The position numbers were made by a program, and so were the translations under genes. Under the pieces are notes generated by a model. It was given only the letters and a program-made list of their open reading frames with translations, was not told the DNA's origin and did not search any database. A stretch of 64,000 bases of DNA from Myxococcales bacterium (GTDB lineage Bacteria > Myxococcota > Polyangia > Nannocystales > Nannocystaceae). This document shows, in pieces, positions 12,063 to 21,545 of the stretch (position 1 is the first letter of the stretch; every line of letters begins with the position of its first letter). The stretch lies in the NCBI GenBank assembly GCA_016793465.1, contig JAEUJW010000020.1:1-64000 (forward strand), given 5' to 3'.

Positions 12063-12455
12063 ATGACCACGTCGCCGGCGAAGAAGTCCGTCCTGCTCAT
12101 CGGCCTCGACCCGCAGCTCGTCGACTACTCGCGGTTCCCGGGGCTCGACGCGGACAGGGTCGCGGCGGGCATTCAGGTCGGGCTCGAGCGCACGCTCGCT
12201 GCCGGCTTCGACGCCGAGTGGTGCCTGACCGGGCACGCGTGGCCCGCGGCGGAGCGGCAGATCCGGACCCACCTGGCGGCGAAGTCGTTCGCGGCGGTGA
12301 TGATCGGCGCGGGCGTCCGCATGGCCCCCGCGGACACGCCGCTGTTCGAGCGCATCATCAACCTCGTGCACGCCGAGCTGCCGTCGGCGAAGATCTGCTT
12401 CAACACCGCGCCGGACACCACCGCCGAGGCGGTGCTGCGCTGGCTCGATCCGTGA
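12063..12455 (+). CDS. Conserved hypothetical protein
   Basis: 130 residues, cytoplasmic, starting at an ATG. It has an alternating strand/helix pattern: VLLIGLDPQLVDYS, then an amphipathic helix, then FAAVMIGAGVRM, then a helix, then AKICFNTAPDTTAEAVLRWL. This suggests a small Rossmann-like or flavodoxin-like fold. No catalytic motif recognised. It stands alone between a strong terminator and a convergent membrane-protein gene. Confidence 0.7.
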   Translation: MTTSPAKKSVLLIGLDPQLVDYSRFPGLDADRVAAGIQVGLERTLAAGFDAEWCLTGHAWPAAERQIRTHLAAKSFAAVMIGAGVRMAPADTPLFERIINLVHAELPSAKICFNTAPDTTAEAVLRWLDP

Positions 12456-12492
12456 GCGGCGCCCCGGTCGTCGGCGCCGCCTCCCTCCGGCG

Positions 12493-13908
12493 TCAGCCCG
12501 TGAGCGCGCGCCAGTCGGCGGCGACGCCGTCGATGAGCCGGCGCGCTCGCAGCGACTGGAAGTCGAGGCGGCCGGTGTGGAACATCCACGCGAACAGCGC
12601 GAACAGCACGACCTTGGCGGCCCAGGCGATGGCGAACACGACGGGCTCCGTCATCGGCGCGGCGAGGTGGGCGCGGGTCAGCAGCGAGAGGACCGACCAG
12701 CTCGGCTGGATCGCCGCGTAGAGGTAGAGCGCGACGAGCACCAGCCGCCCCGGGGCGATGAACGCGCTGTCGAGGCGGCCGACGAACATGGCGATCACCA
12801 CCGCCGCGGCCATCCCGCTGCCGAGGTCGAACAGCGCGCTCGCGGTGCGGGCCGCGCCCGCGTCCGCCGGTCCGCCGATCGCGTCGAACACGGTGACGAC
12901 CTGGACGACCGCGTAGGCGAGCACCGCGACGAGCGCGATCAGCCAGGCCGCCGGACCGCCGGGGCGGGCGAGGTCCCGGCGCGTCGGCTCGAGCGGGACG
13001 GTCACGTAGGTGAGGATCCAGAAGGCCACGAAGATCGCGGCCGTCGCGGCGTTGTTGAGCAGCGTCAGCAGCGCGCGCAGCAGCGCGACCGTGTGCGGCG
13101 TCGACGCCCGGGTCAGCGTGTCCCACACCGCGACCGCGTAGAGGCACGTCCACGTCGACCACAGCAGCAGCCACGCGCGGCGGCTCTGGTCGCGCGCCTC
13201 GATGGCGGCGTCGAGCCAGCGCGAGAGGCTGTCGCGCGAGCGCGGGTCGGCGCCGGCGGCCGCGCGCACGGCGGGGTCGCCGGCGCCGGCGTCGGCCTCG
13301 AGCTCCGCCAGCTTGCGCCACATCTCCGTGTACGTGCCGCTGCCGCGGAACAGCCACGAGGCGTCGGGCGTGCGCCAGGTCGCGAAGCACAGCAGCGCCG
13401 CGGCCGAGAACGTGGCCTGGCCGACGTGCAGCGCGAGGTACGTCCCGCGCAGCGGATCGGCGAGCGGAGCGCAGGCGGCGACCGCGGCCGCGGCGAGCAG
13501 CGGGACGCCGCACAGCGCCGCGAGCGGGCGCCAGTGCCAGCGGCACCACGCCGCGAGCGTGGGCTCGAGCGCCGCCTCGCGCCGCTCGTCGGCGCGGCGC
13601 GGCGGTCGCGGCGGGCGCGGCGGGGCCGCGGGCGCGCGCAGCCGGACGCCCGTGGCCGCGGCGACGTCGAGGATCTCGCCGCGGCGGTGGGGGCGGTGGC
13701 GCAGCAGCTTCTCGAACAGATCGGCGCCGAGGAGGCCGTGCTGGTCGAGCAGGGTGGCCGCGCGCAGGAAGAACGTCTGCGGCGGGCAGGTCAGCGCGGG
13801 CAGCTCGTGGACGAGCGCCCGTCCGTCCTCGATGTCGAGCAGGAAGGCGACGAAAGACTCCGGACTGAACGCGGACAGGAGCAGGCGATACAGCGGCTCG
13901 ATCGGCAT
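12493..13908 (-). CDS. Multi-spanning membrane protein with N-terminal effector-associated (EAD1-like) domain
   Basis: 471 residues. Residues 1-85 match the EAD1 pattern: LYRLLLSAFSPESFVAFLL, a short GRAL..LP loop, a helix FFLRAATLLDQHGLL and a closing helix LFEKLLRHRPHRRGEILDV. EADs are small helical adaptors that link bacterial conflict effectors by homotypic contacts. A Pro/Arg-rich linker (about 90-110) leads to roughly eight hydrophobic segments (LAALCGVPLLAAAAVAACA, AFWILTYVTV, WLIALVAVLAYAVVQVV and others) with a soluble insertion near 185-230. The membrane part could be an effector or sensor; function unknown. A second EAD-like protein is encoded near the right edge. Confidence 0.68.
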   Translation of the reverse strand: MPIEPLYRLLLSAFSPESFVAFLLDIEDGRALVHELPALTCPPQTFFLRAATLLDQHGLLGADLFEKLLRHRPHRRGEILDVAAATGVRLRAPAAPPRPPRPPRRADERREAALEPTLAAWCRWHWRPLAALCGVPLLAAAAVAACAPLADPLRGTYLALHVGQATFSAAALLCFATWRTPDASWLFRGSGTYTEMWRKLAELEADAGAGDPAVRAAAGADPRSRDSLSRWLDAAIEARDQSRRAWLLLWSTWTCLYAVAVWDTLTRASTPHTVALLRALLTLLNNAATAAIFVAFWILTYVTVPLEPTRRDLARPGGPAAWLIALVAVLAYAVVQVVTVFDAIGGPADAGAARTASALFDLGSGMAAAVVIAMFVGRLDSAFIAPGRLVLVALYLYAAIQPSWSVLSLLTRAHLAAPMTEPVVFAIAWAAKVVLFALFAWMFHTGRLDFQSLRARRLIDGVAADWRALTG

Positions 13909-13952
13909 CGTTGTGCCCGCATGATGCCACCGCCGCGCTCGGCGGGCGCGCC

Positions 13953-13976
13953 CGCCGTCCGCCGCGGCGGACGGCG
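13953..13976. terminator. 24-base perfect palindrome between two minus-strand genes
   Basis: The half-site CGCCGTCCGCCG is followed directly by its exact reverse complement. It lies between the subtilisin stop (14100) and the start of the EAD membrane gene (13908), so it may terminate the former. Without a loop it could instead form a cruciform or bind a dimer. Confidence 0.35.
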
Positions 13977-13979
13977 ACC

Positions 13980-13993
13980 TGTCCCTCGGGACA
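13980..13993. repeat. Copy 1 of dispersed TGTCCC-NN-GGGACA palindrome
   Basis: TGTCCCTCGGGACA, preceded by GACC. The identical 14-mer recurs at 43630, and variants occur at 52950, 56765 and 58202. Confidence 0.6.
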
Positions 13994-14074
13994 TCTTCAG
14001 CGAGGCCCGACCGCGGCGCCCGCGGCCGCGGTCGCCGGCAGGTCCCGCCGCGGCGGGCCGCCGCTCAGGTGGCC

Positions 14075-14103
14075 GTGACCGCGGCGGCCGCGGCCGCGGT
14101 CAC
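14075..14103. terminator. Hairpin overlapping the subtilisin stop codon
   Basis: GTGACCGCGGC and GCCGCGGTCAC form a perfect 11-base stem with a 7-base loop. The stem includes the TGA of the subtilisin gene (14102-14100). A further symmetric CCCGCCGCGGCGGG follows at 14044-14057. It probably serves as a 3'-end structure. Confidence 0.5.
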
Positions 14104-16550
14104 GGGCAGCTCCCGCCGCAGCGGGCCGCCGCGCTCGCGGCCACCTGCGCGGCCGACAGCGGCGCGCCGAACACCTGGACCTCGTCGATGTTGCCGGGGA
14201 AGGGCATGCTCGCCGGGTTGCCGGGCACGATGCTCGCGCCGTTGCCGACCCGGTACACCGGGGCGGTCGCCGGCGGCACGAAGCTCGAGGGCATGACGAA
14301 GCTGAGGGTGTTGTCGGGCACGCCGTCGACGTAGAGGCTGATCTTCATCGGCGCGAGCGCGGCGCCGGACTGCGGCTCGACCACCGCGGCGACGTGGGTC
14401 CACTGGTAGACGTTCGCCGCGGCGACCGACGAGACCACGTGCGGCGGGCCGCCGCCCTGGATGTTGCTGGCGAAGTAGATCGCCCCGGTCGGGTGCAGGC
14501 CGAGCTCCCAGCCGTGGGCGCCGTCGGGCGTGTAGGCGGCGATGATGCCCTCGCCGCCGCCGCCGCGGCGGATCCACGCCTGCACCGCGGCGCGGTAGAA
14601 GCTCGGCGGGGCGACGGCGTGCGCCGTCATCACGTCGGCCGCGCCGCCGAAGAAGCCGGCGCCGTCGCGCACGTAGCCGTTGGGCCCCGGCGCGGCGTCG
14701 CCGAAGTACTGCCCGTCGTTGTCGCCGAGCGAGTCCGCGGCGACCGGGAAGGTCGAGCGGTCGAAGCGCCACCAGGCCACCCCGCCGGGCGGCAGCGGCG
14801 TGCACGCCCCGCACACCTCGATCTCGTTGTAGTCGGTGGCGGTCACCCCGTTCGTCGCGTCCCTGGTGGTGAGCCGCAGGACGTAGCGCCCGGCCGCCGG
14901 GAAGCTGCCCGGGCCCACGGTCCCGAGGTCGACCTGGCCCGGGGCCGCGCCGCCGACGATCGCGCCGGCGCCGATCGGCGTGTACGCGCCGTGCAGGCTC
15001 GTCGACCACTCGACCTGGTAGCTGCCGGCGCTGCCCGGCGGCGTGTCGGCGTAGCCGAAGATCTTGGTCTTGCCGCGGATGTGCTGGTCGTTCTTCGGCA
15101 CGGTGATGTTGGCGGTCGGCGGCGGGGTGCCGGCGAGCGCCCGCAGCACCGTCGCCTCGGCGTCGACGCGGCCGTGCCCGAGCTCGTCGTCGAAGCCGGG
15201 CAGGCTGCCCGCGTTCTTGTCGAGCGCCGCCAGGCGGATCGCCGAGCGCACCTGCTCCACCGACCAGCCCGGCGCCAGCTCGCGCACCAGCGCGGCCAGC
15301 CCGGCCACGTGGGGGGCCGCCATCGACGTCCCCGAGAGCGCGCGGTAGCCGGTCGGGTCGAGCGCGGTCGGGTAGGTCGAGAGCACCGCGCCCGCGGGCA
15401 GCCCGCTGCTGTCCCCGCCGGGCGCCGCCACGTCGAGCTTGACGCCGGTGTTCGAGTAGCTGGCGCGCACGTCGCCCGGCTCGACCGCGGCGATCGCGAG
15501 CGCCCACTCGACGTTGGCCGGGGCCGCCATGGCCAGGCTGGTGTGGTTGCCCGCGGCCGCGGTCACCAGCACGTCGGCCGCGTGCGCCGCCTGGACGGCG
15601 TCCTCGATCACCCGCGAGGTGGCGTGCAGGGCCACGCTGGCGTTGGCGATGGTGGCGAAGCTGGCGGCGTGGGCCAGGCCGGCGGCCACGCAGGCGGACA
15701 CCGGCGCCCCGGCGGCGTACACGTCGACGCTGAGGAGCGTCGCGGCCGGGGCCATGCCGGCGACGCCCGTCGCGTTCCAGGCCGCGCCGGCGATGCCGGC
15801 GACGTGGGTGCCGTGGCCGACGCCGTCGACCGGGGCCACGAGGGCGCCGCTGCAGGCGTCGTAGCCGTTCGGGTCGACCTGGCCGGCCAGGTCGGGGTGG
15901 GCGCCGTCGATCCCGCTGTCGAGCACCGCGATCGTCTGGCCGGCGCCGCTCGCGAGGTCCCACGCGCCCGGGGCAGCGATCAGGTCGGGGCCCCACTGCT
16001 GCGGGTACAGCGGATCGCCGGGGACCAGCGCCAGCGCCCCGGGCAGCAGCGGCTCGGCGTACTCGACCCCGGGCAGCGCGCCGAAGTGGGCGGCCGCGCG
16101 GGTCGGCGACAGCGCGGGGTCGATCGCCAGCACGAACACCCGCTCGAGGTGCGGCAGCGGCACTTCGGGGTCGACCTGCCGGCCCTCCGCCGCGAGCTCG
16201 CGCAGGCGGGCGCGCAGCGCCGCGTCCGACACCTCGCCCGCGAACAGCGGCCACGCCGCCGTGACCCCGTAGGTGCGCTGCAGCGCCGCCAGCTCGGCCG
16301 GGAGGGCGACGCTCGTCGGGTCGTCTCCGGCCGCCAGCGCCGCGGTCATGGCGGCCGCCAGCGCCGCGTCGAGCTTGACGACCACCCGCCCCGCCACCGG
16401 CGCCGCGGACGAGCGCGCGGGCGACGGCTCCGCGGGCGACGGGACCAGGCCGCGGGCCGCGAGGTCGGGCGCGGGCTCGTCGTCGCAGCCGGCGACCAAC
16501 AGCGGAGAGAGGGCGAGCAGCGTTCGAAAGCGGGTGCACATGGTGGGCAT
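14100..16550 (-). CDS. Subtilisin-like (S8) serine protease lipoprotein with LamG-like C-terminus
   Basis: About 816 residues. The ATG at 16550 has AAGGGG eight bases upstream; a second ATG at 16541 is possible. The signal peptide ends in lipobox LVAGC. A propeptide-like region is followed by an S8 domain with all three catalytic motifs: AVLDSGIDGAHPDL (Asp), GHGTHVAGI (His) and SGTSMAAPHVAG (Ser), plus the AAAGN oxyanion Asn. After an Ig-like linker, the C-terminal ~200 residues (WWRFDRS, ADSLGDNDG, VQAWIRRG, LYVDGVPDN) form a concanavalin/LamG-like domain probably binding glycans. Likely a surface-bound or released protease used in predation or nutrition. Confidence 0.9.
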   Translation of the reverse strand: MPTMCTRFRTLLALSPLLVAGCDDEPAPDLAARGLVPSPAEPSPARSSAAPVAGRVVVKLDAALAAAMTAALAAGDDPTSVALPAELAALQRTYGVTAAWPLFAGEVSDAALRARLRELAAEGRQVDPEVPLPHLERVFVLAIDPALSPTRAAAHFGALPGVEYAEPLLPGALALVPGDPLYPQQWGPDLIAAPGAWDLASGAGQTIAVLDSGIDGAHPDLAGQVDPNGYDACSGALVAPVDGVGHGTHVAGIAGAAWNATGVAGMAPAATLLSVDVYAAGAPVSACVAAGLAHAASFATIANASVALHATSRVIEDAVQAAHAADVLVTAAAGNHTSLAMAAPANVEWALAIAAVEPGDVRASYSNTGVKLDVAAPGGDSSGLPAGAVLSTYPTALDPTGYRALSGTSMAAPHVAGLAALVRELAPGWSVEQVRSAIRLAALDKNAGSLPGFDDELGHGRVDAEATVLRALAGTPPPTANITVPKNDQHIRGKTKIFGYADTPPGSAGSYQVEWSTSLHGAYTPIGAGAIVGGAAPGQVDLGTVGPGSFPAAGRYVLRLTTRDATNGVTATDYNEIEVCGACTPLPPGGVAWWRFDRSTFPVAADSLGDNDGQYFGDAAPGPNGYVRDGAGFFGGAADVMTAHAVAPPSFYRAAVQAWIRRGGGGEGIIAAYTPDGAHGWELGLHPTGAIYFASNIQGGGPPHVVSSVAAANVYQWTHVAAVVEPQSGAALAPMKISLYVDGVPDNTLSFVMPSSFVPPATAPVYRVGNGASIVPGNPASMPFPGNIDEVQVFGAPLSAAQVAASAAARCGGSCP

Positions 16551-16760
16551 GCGGCGGCCCCTTGCCAGGGCCGTGCGAGCCGCGCCCGGCGGGCTTTCTC
16601 GTGGCATGTGCGGCGCTTGCGGGCGCGGTCGGCGGGCGCCGGCGGGCCGCGCCCGCGGGTGTCCCGGGACGAGCGTCCCGCCGCCGCCCGCCCCGCGCCC
16701 CGCGTCGGCCGCGGAACAAACGCGGCCGGCGACGGCACGGCCGCTGCAAGGGGCCCGGCG

Positions 16761-19403
16761 ATGACCACACGGCTCCGTCACCGCGCACGCACCCGCCTCA
16801 CCCACCTCCCGCTCGTCCTCGCGGGCCTCGCCGGCCCGCTCGCCCTGACCCCGCTCGAAGCCCGCGCGTACCTGCAGAATTGCGTGCAGGGCGCGAGCGG
16901 CGAGCTGCCGATCGGCGCCCCCGGCGACCCCGGCCACGCCTGGAAGTGGACGATCAACGACTGGCTCGGCCGGTTCGGCAGCGACGACTTCACGTGGGTC
17001 GAGCCGCTCACGCTCGTCGACCCGATCCAGGCCTACGGGGCCGGGTACGCGCCCAACGGCAACCTGTGCTCGTTCGGCAACCAGGTGCTGCCGGCGCCGT
17101 GGCCCGGCGTCGGCCCGGCGGAGCGGCTGCACATCGAGCAGTTCTGGCTGCTCAACGGGACCCGCTTCGTGATGCCGTGGGAGTGGTTCACCCACGACCC
17201 GAAGGCCTACACGCTCGACCACATGACCGACGAGGCCGCCTGCGACGTGCGCACGCCGGGCCTCGCCTGGGGCGACTCGCTGGCGTTCTTCGCCTCGTGG
17301 GAGTACGCCGGCAGCCCGTTCCGCCCCGGCCTCGCCAACAACGAGGTGCTGAAGCGGCGGCTCGCCGCCTGGCTCGGGCTGCAGCTGATCATGCTGGACT
17401 TCGCCCACTACGGCGGCGACGGCACGTTCGTGCCGCACGCGTACGCCGGCCCGCCGCGGTTCGACCACCCGCTGCCCGGCACCGCGGGCCAGAACCCCGC
17501 CTGGATGAGCATGCTCAATGGCGCCGAGCTGTCCGGCCAGCTCGCCCTGCTCGCGTGGACGTTCGGCCACGTCCGCGACATCCTCGCCGACGACGTCGAC
17601 GCCGCCTACCGCGAGGCGCTGCTGACCATGGCCGAGCGCGTCCACCTGTGGAACCCGTACAACCCGCAGATCAACCGCGGCATCCGCTCGACCTACGGGC
17701 TCGGCTACGTGTGGGAGCAGACCCAGGACCCCGACGCCTGGGCCTGGTACCAGGCCACGCTCGACCAGTTCTACGACCCGCAGTCCGGCAACTGGATCCC
17801 CGGCGGCTACTGGCGCGACGACTACGGGCTCGACCTCGGCTACGGCGGCTCGAGCCTGATGGCCGGCGAGCGCGTGGTGTCCGAGGACCCGGGCGCGCCG
17901 GCGTTCGTCTACGAGGCGGTGGCGACCAGCCAGGAGCTCGTCGCCCACCTCGCCCTGCCGGACGTCGACGGCCACTGGGTCTCGCCGAGCGCGTTCAACG
18001 CCCGCACCTCCAAGGGCCCGATCGTCAACGTCGCCGCCTCGGCGCGCGAGGGCTACTACGGCGGCGTGCACCGCTACCTGCTCGGCCTCGCCGCCGACCT
18101 GCCGTACGCGCGGGCCTTCCTGCGCGACGTGCAGTACCTCGGCCCGCAGGGCCAGGACGCCCTCGACCCGCGCGCGCCCGGCTTCCACGAGAACCTCGCC
18201 TGCCTCGGCGCCGGCCTCGTCGTGTTCATCAACCCCCTGCTCGGGCAGAGCGGCGGCGGCGGCTCGGTGTCGTGGCCCGACCTGACCCGCTCGCAGGACT
18301 GGGCCCCGCCCCCGACCTACGTCGAGAACCACACCACCGACCTGCTCGTCGACCTGTGGGACGACCTCGACCAGAGCCCGCAGGACGCGCTCATGCCGGT
18401 CGAGCGCGGCGGCCTGACGATCCGCAACTTCGCCGACCGCTTCGTGTTCGGCCGCTTCGACCCCGACGCCGGCAACCCCTACGCGGCCGGGCTCCACCTC
18501 GGCGAGGTCGGGGCGATCGCCGGCGTCGGCGAGTCGGGCTTCGGCGGCGGTCAGCTGGCGTTCTTCTGGACCCCGGACGGCGGCCCCACGCTGCTCGGCG
18601 TGCGCAAGGGCCGGAGCACCGGCCTCACGCCCAGCGACGACAACTGGATCGAGTGGCGCACGTTCCCGCAGCACGCGGTGTGGGTCCGCACCGCCGCCGG
18701 CAACCTCACCACGTCGGCCCGCATCGTCACGCCGACGACCGAGGTCTTCACGCTCGCGCAGGACCCCACGTTCTTCGCCCTCGACGCGGCCATGCACGGC
18801 ACCGGGGCGTGGGCGTCGCCGCCGACGGTGGCCGACGACCAGGCCGTCGCCGTGCTCGCGCGCGTGTCCGGCAAGATCCCGACCATGGGCCACTCCACCG
18901 CCGTGGCCACCGGCGCGCCGACGCCGACCCTGACCGCGCCGATCGCCTACAAGCGCACGTTCCTGATGGGCGAGGCCGGCGTCTGGGTCGAGTCCACGCT
19001 CGGCGGCGGGCACCCCGCCGACAGCGTGACCGAGCTGTGGGAGAGCTTCCCGGTGTGGCACGGCGACGTCGCCTCCCAGCCGGCGGTCGACCCGCCGATC
19101 GTGCTGCTGCACTCGTCGTCGCAGGGCGTCGTCGACGCCTCGCTCGGCACCCCGACGCCGGTCGCGGACGTCGGCAAGATCGAGATCCTGCGCGCGCAGG
19201 GCGACACGATCATCCACCTCGACGACTCCGAGCGCACGGTCCAGGTGACGGGCCCGGCCAACCTCGGCCCGCACCACGGCCAGTGGCAGCTCGGCACCCG
19301 CGAGAGCCAGACGGTGCTGGTCGACCGCCTGCCGCCCGGCTGCGCGTCCGGCTGCCAGGTCGCGCCCGACCGCTTCCGCTACTGGATCGAGGAGCAGCCG
19401 TGA
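16761..19403 (+). CDS. Large secreted protein of unknown function
   Basis: 880 residues. A signal peptide (RLRHRARTRLTHLPLVLAGL, then a hydrophobic core, cleavage near ARA-YL) exports it. The N-terminal half is rich in Trp, Tyr, His and Asp, with helical stretches such as VLKRRLAAWLGLQLIMLDFA, AELSGQLALLAWTFGHVRDI and WEQTQDPDAWAWYQATLDQF. That layout recalls the (alpha/alpha) toroids of polysaccharide lyases, and the C-terminal half is beta-rich like their sandwich domains. I see no diagnostic catalytic motif, so glycan degradation is only a suggestion. It is divergent from the subtilisin gene and shares a 210-base intergenic region containing GGGACGAGCGTCCC. Confidence 0.65.
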   Translation: MTTRLRHRARTRLTHLPLVLAGLAGPLALTPLEARAYLQNCVQGASGELPIGAPGDPGHAWKWTINDWLGRFGSDDFTWVEPLTLVDPIQAYGAGYAPNGNLCSFGNQVLPAPWPGVGPAERLHIEQFWLLNGTRFVMPWEWFTHDPKAYTLDHMTDEAACDVRTPGLAWGDSLAFFASWEYAGSPFRPGLANNEVLKRRLAAWLGLQLIMLDFAHYGGDGTFVPHAYAGPPRFDHPLPGTAGQNPAWMSMLNGAELSGQLALLAWTFGHVRDILADDVDAAYREALLTMAERVHLWNPYNPQINRGIRSTYGLGYVWEQTQDPDAWAWYQATLDQFYDPQSGNWIPGGYWRDDYGLDLGYGGSSLMAGERVVSEDPGAPAFVYEAVATSQELVAHLALPDVDGHWVSPSAFNARTSKGPIVNVAASAREGYYGGVHRYLLGLAADLPYARAFLRDVQYLGPQGQDALDPRAPGFHENLACLGAGLVVFINPLLGQSGGGGSVSWPDLTRSQDWAPPPTYVENHTTDLLVDLWDDLDQSPQDALMPVERGGLTIRNFADRFVFGRFDPDAGNPYAAGLHLGEVGAIAGVGESGFGGGQLAFFWTPDGGPTLLGVRKGRSTGLTPSDDNWIEWRTFPQHAVWVRTAAGNLTTSARIVTPTTEVFTLAQDPTFFALDAAMHGTGAWASPPTVADDQAVAVLARVSGKIPTMGHSTAVATGAPTPTLTAPIAYKRTFLMGEAGVWVESTLGGGHPADSVTELWESFPVWHGDVASQPAVDPPIVLLHSSSQGVVDASLGTPTPVADVGKIEILRAQGDTIIHLDDSERTVQVTGPANLGPHHGQWQLGTRESQTVLVDRLPPGCASGCQVAPDRFRYWIEEQP

Positions 19404-19565
19404 ACGCGGCGACCCCGTGACCTGCCCTCGCGTCAGCGGGCCCTCGCGGCGCGAGCGCGGCTGAGATCGCGACACCGCCGAGCGCGGCGCTCCTCGCCTG
19501 CGGGCGGCCCGGCGCGAAGGAACGCGTCGACGTCGACGAGCGCGGCGCGTATCCTCGGCCCCCTG

Positions 19566-20045
19566 GTGTCGATGCAGGCCGCGCTCCCGATCTCCGTGGT
19601 GCTCGCCGGCGGGCTGGTGGCCGCCGCGCTCGTCCTGACCCGCCCGCCCGCGCCGCCCGCGACGACGGCGCAGGCGGCCGCGCCCGCGGCGGAGCCGCCG
19701 ACGCCGCCGCCGAGCGTCGCGCCGCCGGTGGTCCCCCAGGAGACGCCGGAGGTGCGGGCGCGCGGCCAGGACAACGCGGCCCGGGCGCTCGAGGCGTACC
19801 GGGCGAGGTTCGTCGAGCAGTGCTGGGCGCCCGCGGCGGCGCGCCAGCCCGAGCCGCGCCGGCTGCCGCTGACGTTCAACCTGTCGTTCTCGCCGGACGG
19901 CGCGCTGACGGGGCTGGGCATCAGCGAGGACCGGCAGGTCCAGCGCCCCGAGGTGGGCACGTGCCTGCGCGGCATCGAGGTCGAGCTGAAGATCCCGGCG
20001 CCCGGCGTGATGCTGATGGTCGAGGTGCCGTTCACGCTGCCGTGA
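19566..20045 (+). CDS. Membrane-anchored Pro/Ala-linker protein, first of a tandem pair
   Basis: About 159 residues from a GTG; an ATG at 19572 two codons later is equally possible. An N-terminal membrane helix (LPISVVLAGGLVAAALVL) is followed by a Pro/Ala-rich linker and a C-terminal domain of ~85 residues containing EQCWAPA, LSFSPDGALTGLGISED and GTCLRGIEVEL. The conserved C..W..G.L..C..C pattern resembles the TonB-C-like/AgmX C-terminal domains common in myxobacteria. The next gene is a paralogue. The role is unknown; envelope location is inferred from the anchor. Confidence 0.65.
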   Translation: MSMQAALPISVVLAGGLVAAALVLTRPPAPPATTAQAAAPAAEPPTPPPSVAPPVVPQETPEVRARGQDNAARALEAYRARFVEQCWAPAAARQPEPRRLPLTFNLSFSPDGALTGLGISEDRQVQRPEVGTCLRGIEVELKIPAPGVMLMVEVPFTLP

Positions 20046-20057
20046 GAGGGGTGCGCA

Positions 20058-20708
20058 GTGGTCGCGAACAATTGGTTGGTTCCCGGGGCGGTGGTGGTCG
20101 GCGGCGGGCTGGTGGCGGCGATCGTGCTGTGGCTCGGCGCAGGCGAGGCGGCGCGGCCGGAGGCGGCGCGGCCGGAGGCGGTCGCGCAGGCGCAGGTGGC
20201 CCCGGCCGGCGGCGTGCGCCCGGCCGAGGTGGACCCGGCGCGGCGCATGGACCTCGACCCGCGCGCGGGTGACGACCCGCCGCCGCTGCCCGCGGCGCGC
20301 CCAGCCGAGCCTGCGCCCGACGAGGACGAGCGGCGAGCGGCGCCGCCTGTCGAGCCGCCGCCGCCGCCGCCGCCGCTGACCGAGGAGCAGGTCGCCGCGG
20401 ACCAGGCGGCGACGCGGCTGCGCGAGCAGGTGGCGAAGGCCGTCGGCGAGCAGCTCGGCGAGCGGCGGGCGGCGCTGCGCAAGGCGTGCTGGAAGGACAC
20501 CGGCGGAGCGAGCGCCGCCGACTTCTCGGTCAACGCGAGCTTCGACGCCGACGGCAAGCTGACGGGGATGGGCATCTCCGACATCCGCGGGCCCGGCTCG
20601 GCGGCGACGGCGGGCGTGGGCCAGTGCCTGCGCAGCCAGGTGATACCGCTTAACATCGAGCCGCCGGGCCAGGGCGTGACGGTCGACGTGGCGCTGCGCA
20701 TGCCGTAG
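20058..20708 (+). CDS. Membrane-anchored Pro/Ala-linker protein, second of a tandem pair
   Basis: 216 residues from a GTG with GAGAGGGG upstream, 12 bases after the first paralogue. It has the same layout: membrane helix (VPGAVVVGGGLVAAIVLWL), a longer Pro/Glu/Ala linker ending in a proline run, then a helix (TRLREQVAKAVGEQLGERRA) and the conserved C-terminal domain (KACWKDTG, ASFDADGKLTGMGISDI, GQCLRSQVIPL). The pair arose by tandem duplication and the proteins may form a heteromer. No enzymatic motif. Confidence 0.65.
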   Translation: MVANNWLVPGAVVVGGGLVAAIVLWLGAGEAARPEAARPEAVAQAQVAPAGGVRPAEVDPARRMDLDPRAGDDPPPLPAARPAEPAPDEDERRAAPPVEPPPPPPPLTEEQVAADQAATRLREQVAKAVGEQLGERRAALRKACWKDTGGASAADFSVNASFDADGKLTGMGISDIRGPGSAATAGVGQCLRSQVIPLNIEPPGQGVTVDVALRMP

Positions 20709-20920
20709 CGGCTGGGCCCGCGCCCGCGAACGGCGCGTCGCCCCGCGGCCGCTGCATGACGCGAGGTCCGACCGCGCAGGATCGGCATGGTCGGAGCATT
20801 TGCGGCATGACGTCATTGTTGGGACGCGCGGGCTCGAATCATGACAGCCGCGATCGTCGCGACGCGTTCGCGGATGGCGACGGGTGATCGATCGCGGACG
20901 CGTCGCCCGCGGCGGTGTCC

Positions 20921-20929
20921 TGTTAGGAT
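20921..20929 (+). promoter_or_regulatory. Candidate extended -10 promoter element
   Basis: TGTTAGGAT matches an extended -10 (TG-N-TATAAT, 4 of 6) 56 bases upstream of the lipoprotein ATG, in an intergenic stretch that is AT-richer than its surroundings. No clear -35 is visible. Confidence 0.3.
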
Positions 20930-20984
20930 GAGCTGCGCGTCATTGTGGCGCGCATTCGTACAGGCTTAGAGGGGAGTGTGTAGA

Positions 20985-21545
20985 ATGGGCCGAGCCGCAC
21001 AGAGATGGGGTCCGGTCGTGATCGTGGGGGCGTTGCTCAGCGCTTGCGGCGACGACGTCGCGGGGGCCACGGAGACGGAGGCTTCGACCGGGACGACCGC
21101 GGGCGAGACGACCCTGGAGCCGCCGACGACGTCGCTGCCGACGACGACAACGCCGCCGACGACGGACACGACGTCGCCGACCGAGGCGCCGACGACGACC
21201 GACACGCCGACGACGACCGCGCCGACGACGACCGACGCGCCGACGACGACGGACACGACGTCGCCGGTGACGAACACGACGACGGACACGAGCACGGGGA
21301 CGACGGACACGGACACGGACACGGGCACGAGCACGGGGACGGACACGGACACGGACACGACGACGGGTGGTGAAGTGACGGGCCGCTCGGTGAGCCAGAC
21401 GGTGAACGGCGGGACGAAGGCGAGCAGCGCCAACTTCTCGATGGTGTTCACGCTGGGCCAGCCGACGACGAACCAGGGTGTTTACAACTCCGCGAACTTC
21501 CGGCTGCAAGGCGGGTTGATCGGGGCGAACGGGAATCCTCCATGA
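20985..21545 (+). CDS. Thr-rich lipoprotein, partner of collagen-like protein (copy A)
   Basis: About 186 residues. The ATG at 20985 has AGAGGGGA nine bases upstream. The signal peptide ends at lipobox LLSAC. About 100 residues of almost pure Thr/Asp/Gly/Pro linker follow, then a ~55-residue C-terminal module ([40 protein letters not shown]). This module is nearly repeated in the paralogue at 38133-38690. The stop overlaps the start of the collagen-like gene (ATGA), so the two are coupled. The Thr-rich linker could be glycosylated and span the surface layer. Function unknown. Confidence 0.75.
   Translation: MGRAAQRWGPVVIVGALLSACGDDVAGATETEASTGTTAGETTLEPPTTSLPTTTTPPTTDTTSPTEAPTTTDTPTTTAPTTTDAPTTTDTTSPVTNTTTDTSTGTTDTDTDTGTSTGTDTDTDTTTGGEVTGRSVSQTVNGGTKASSANFSMVFTLGQPTTNQGVYNSANFRLQGGLIGANGNPP

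Noticed and set aside
14100..20816. A single minus-strand open frame of more than 2000 codons
   Set aside because: Only the part from 16550 to 14100 has protein character (subtilisin). The rest is an Arg/Val/Glu-rich shadow of the plus-strand genes, a GC-bias effect.
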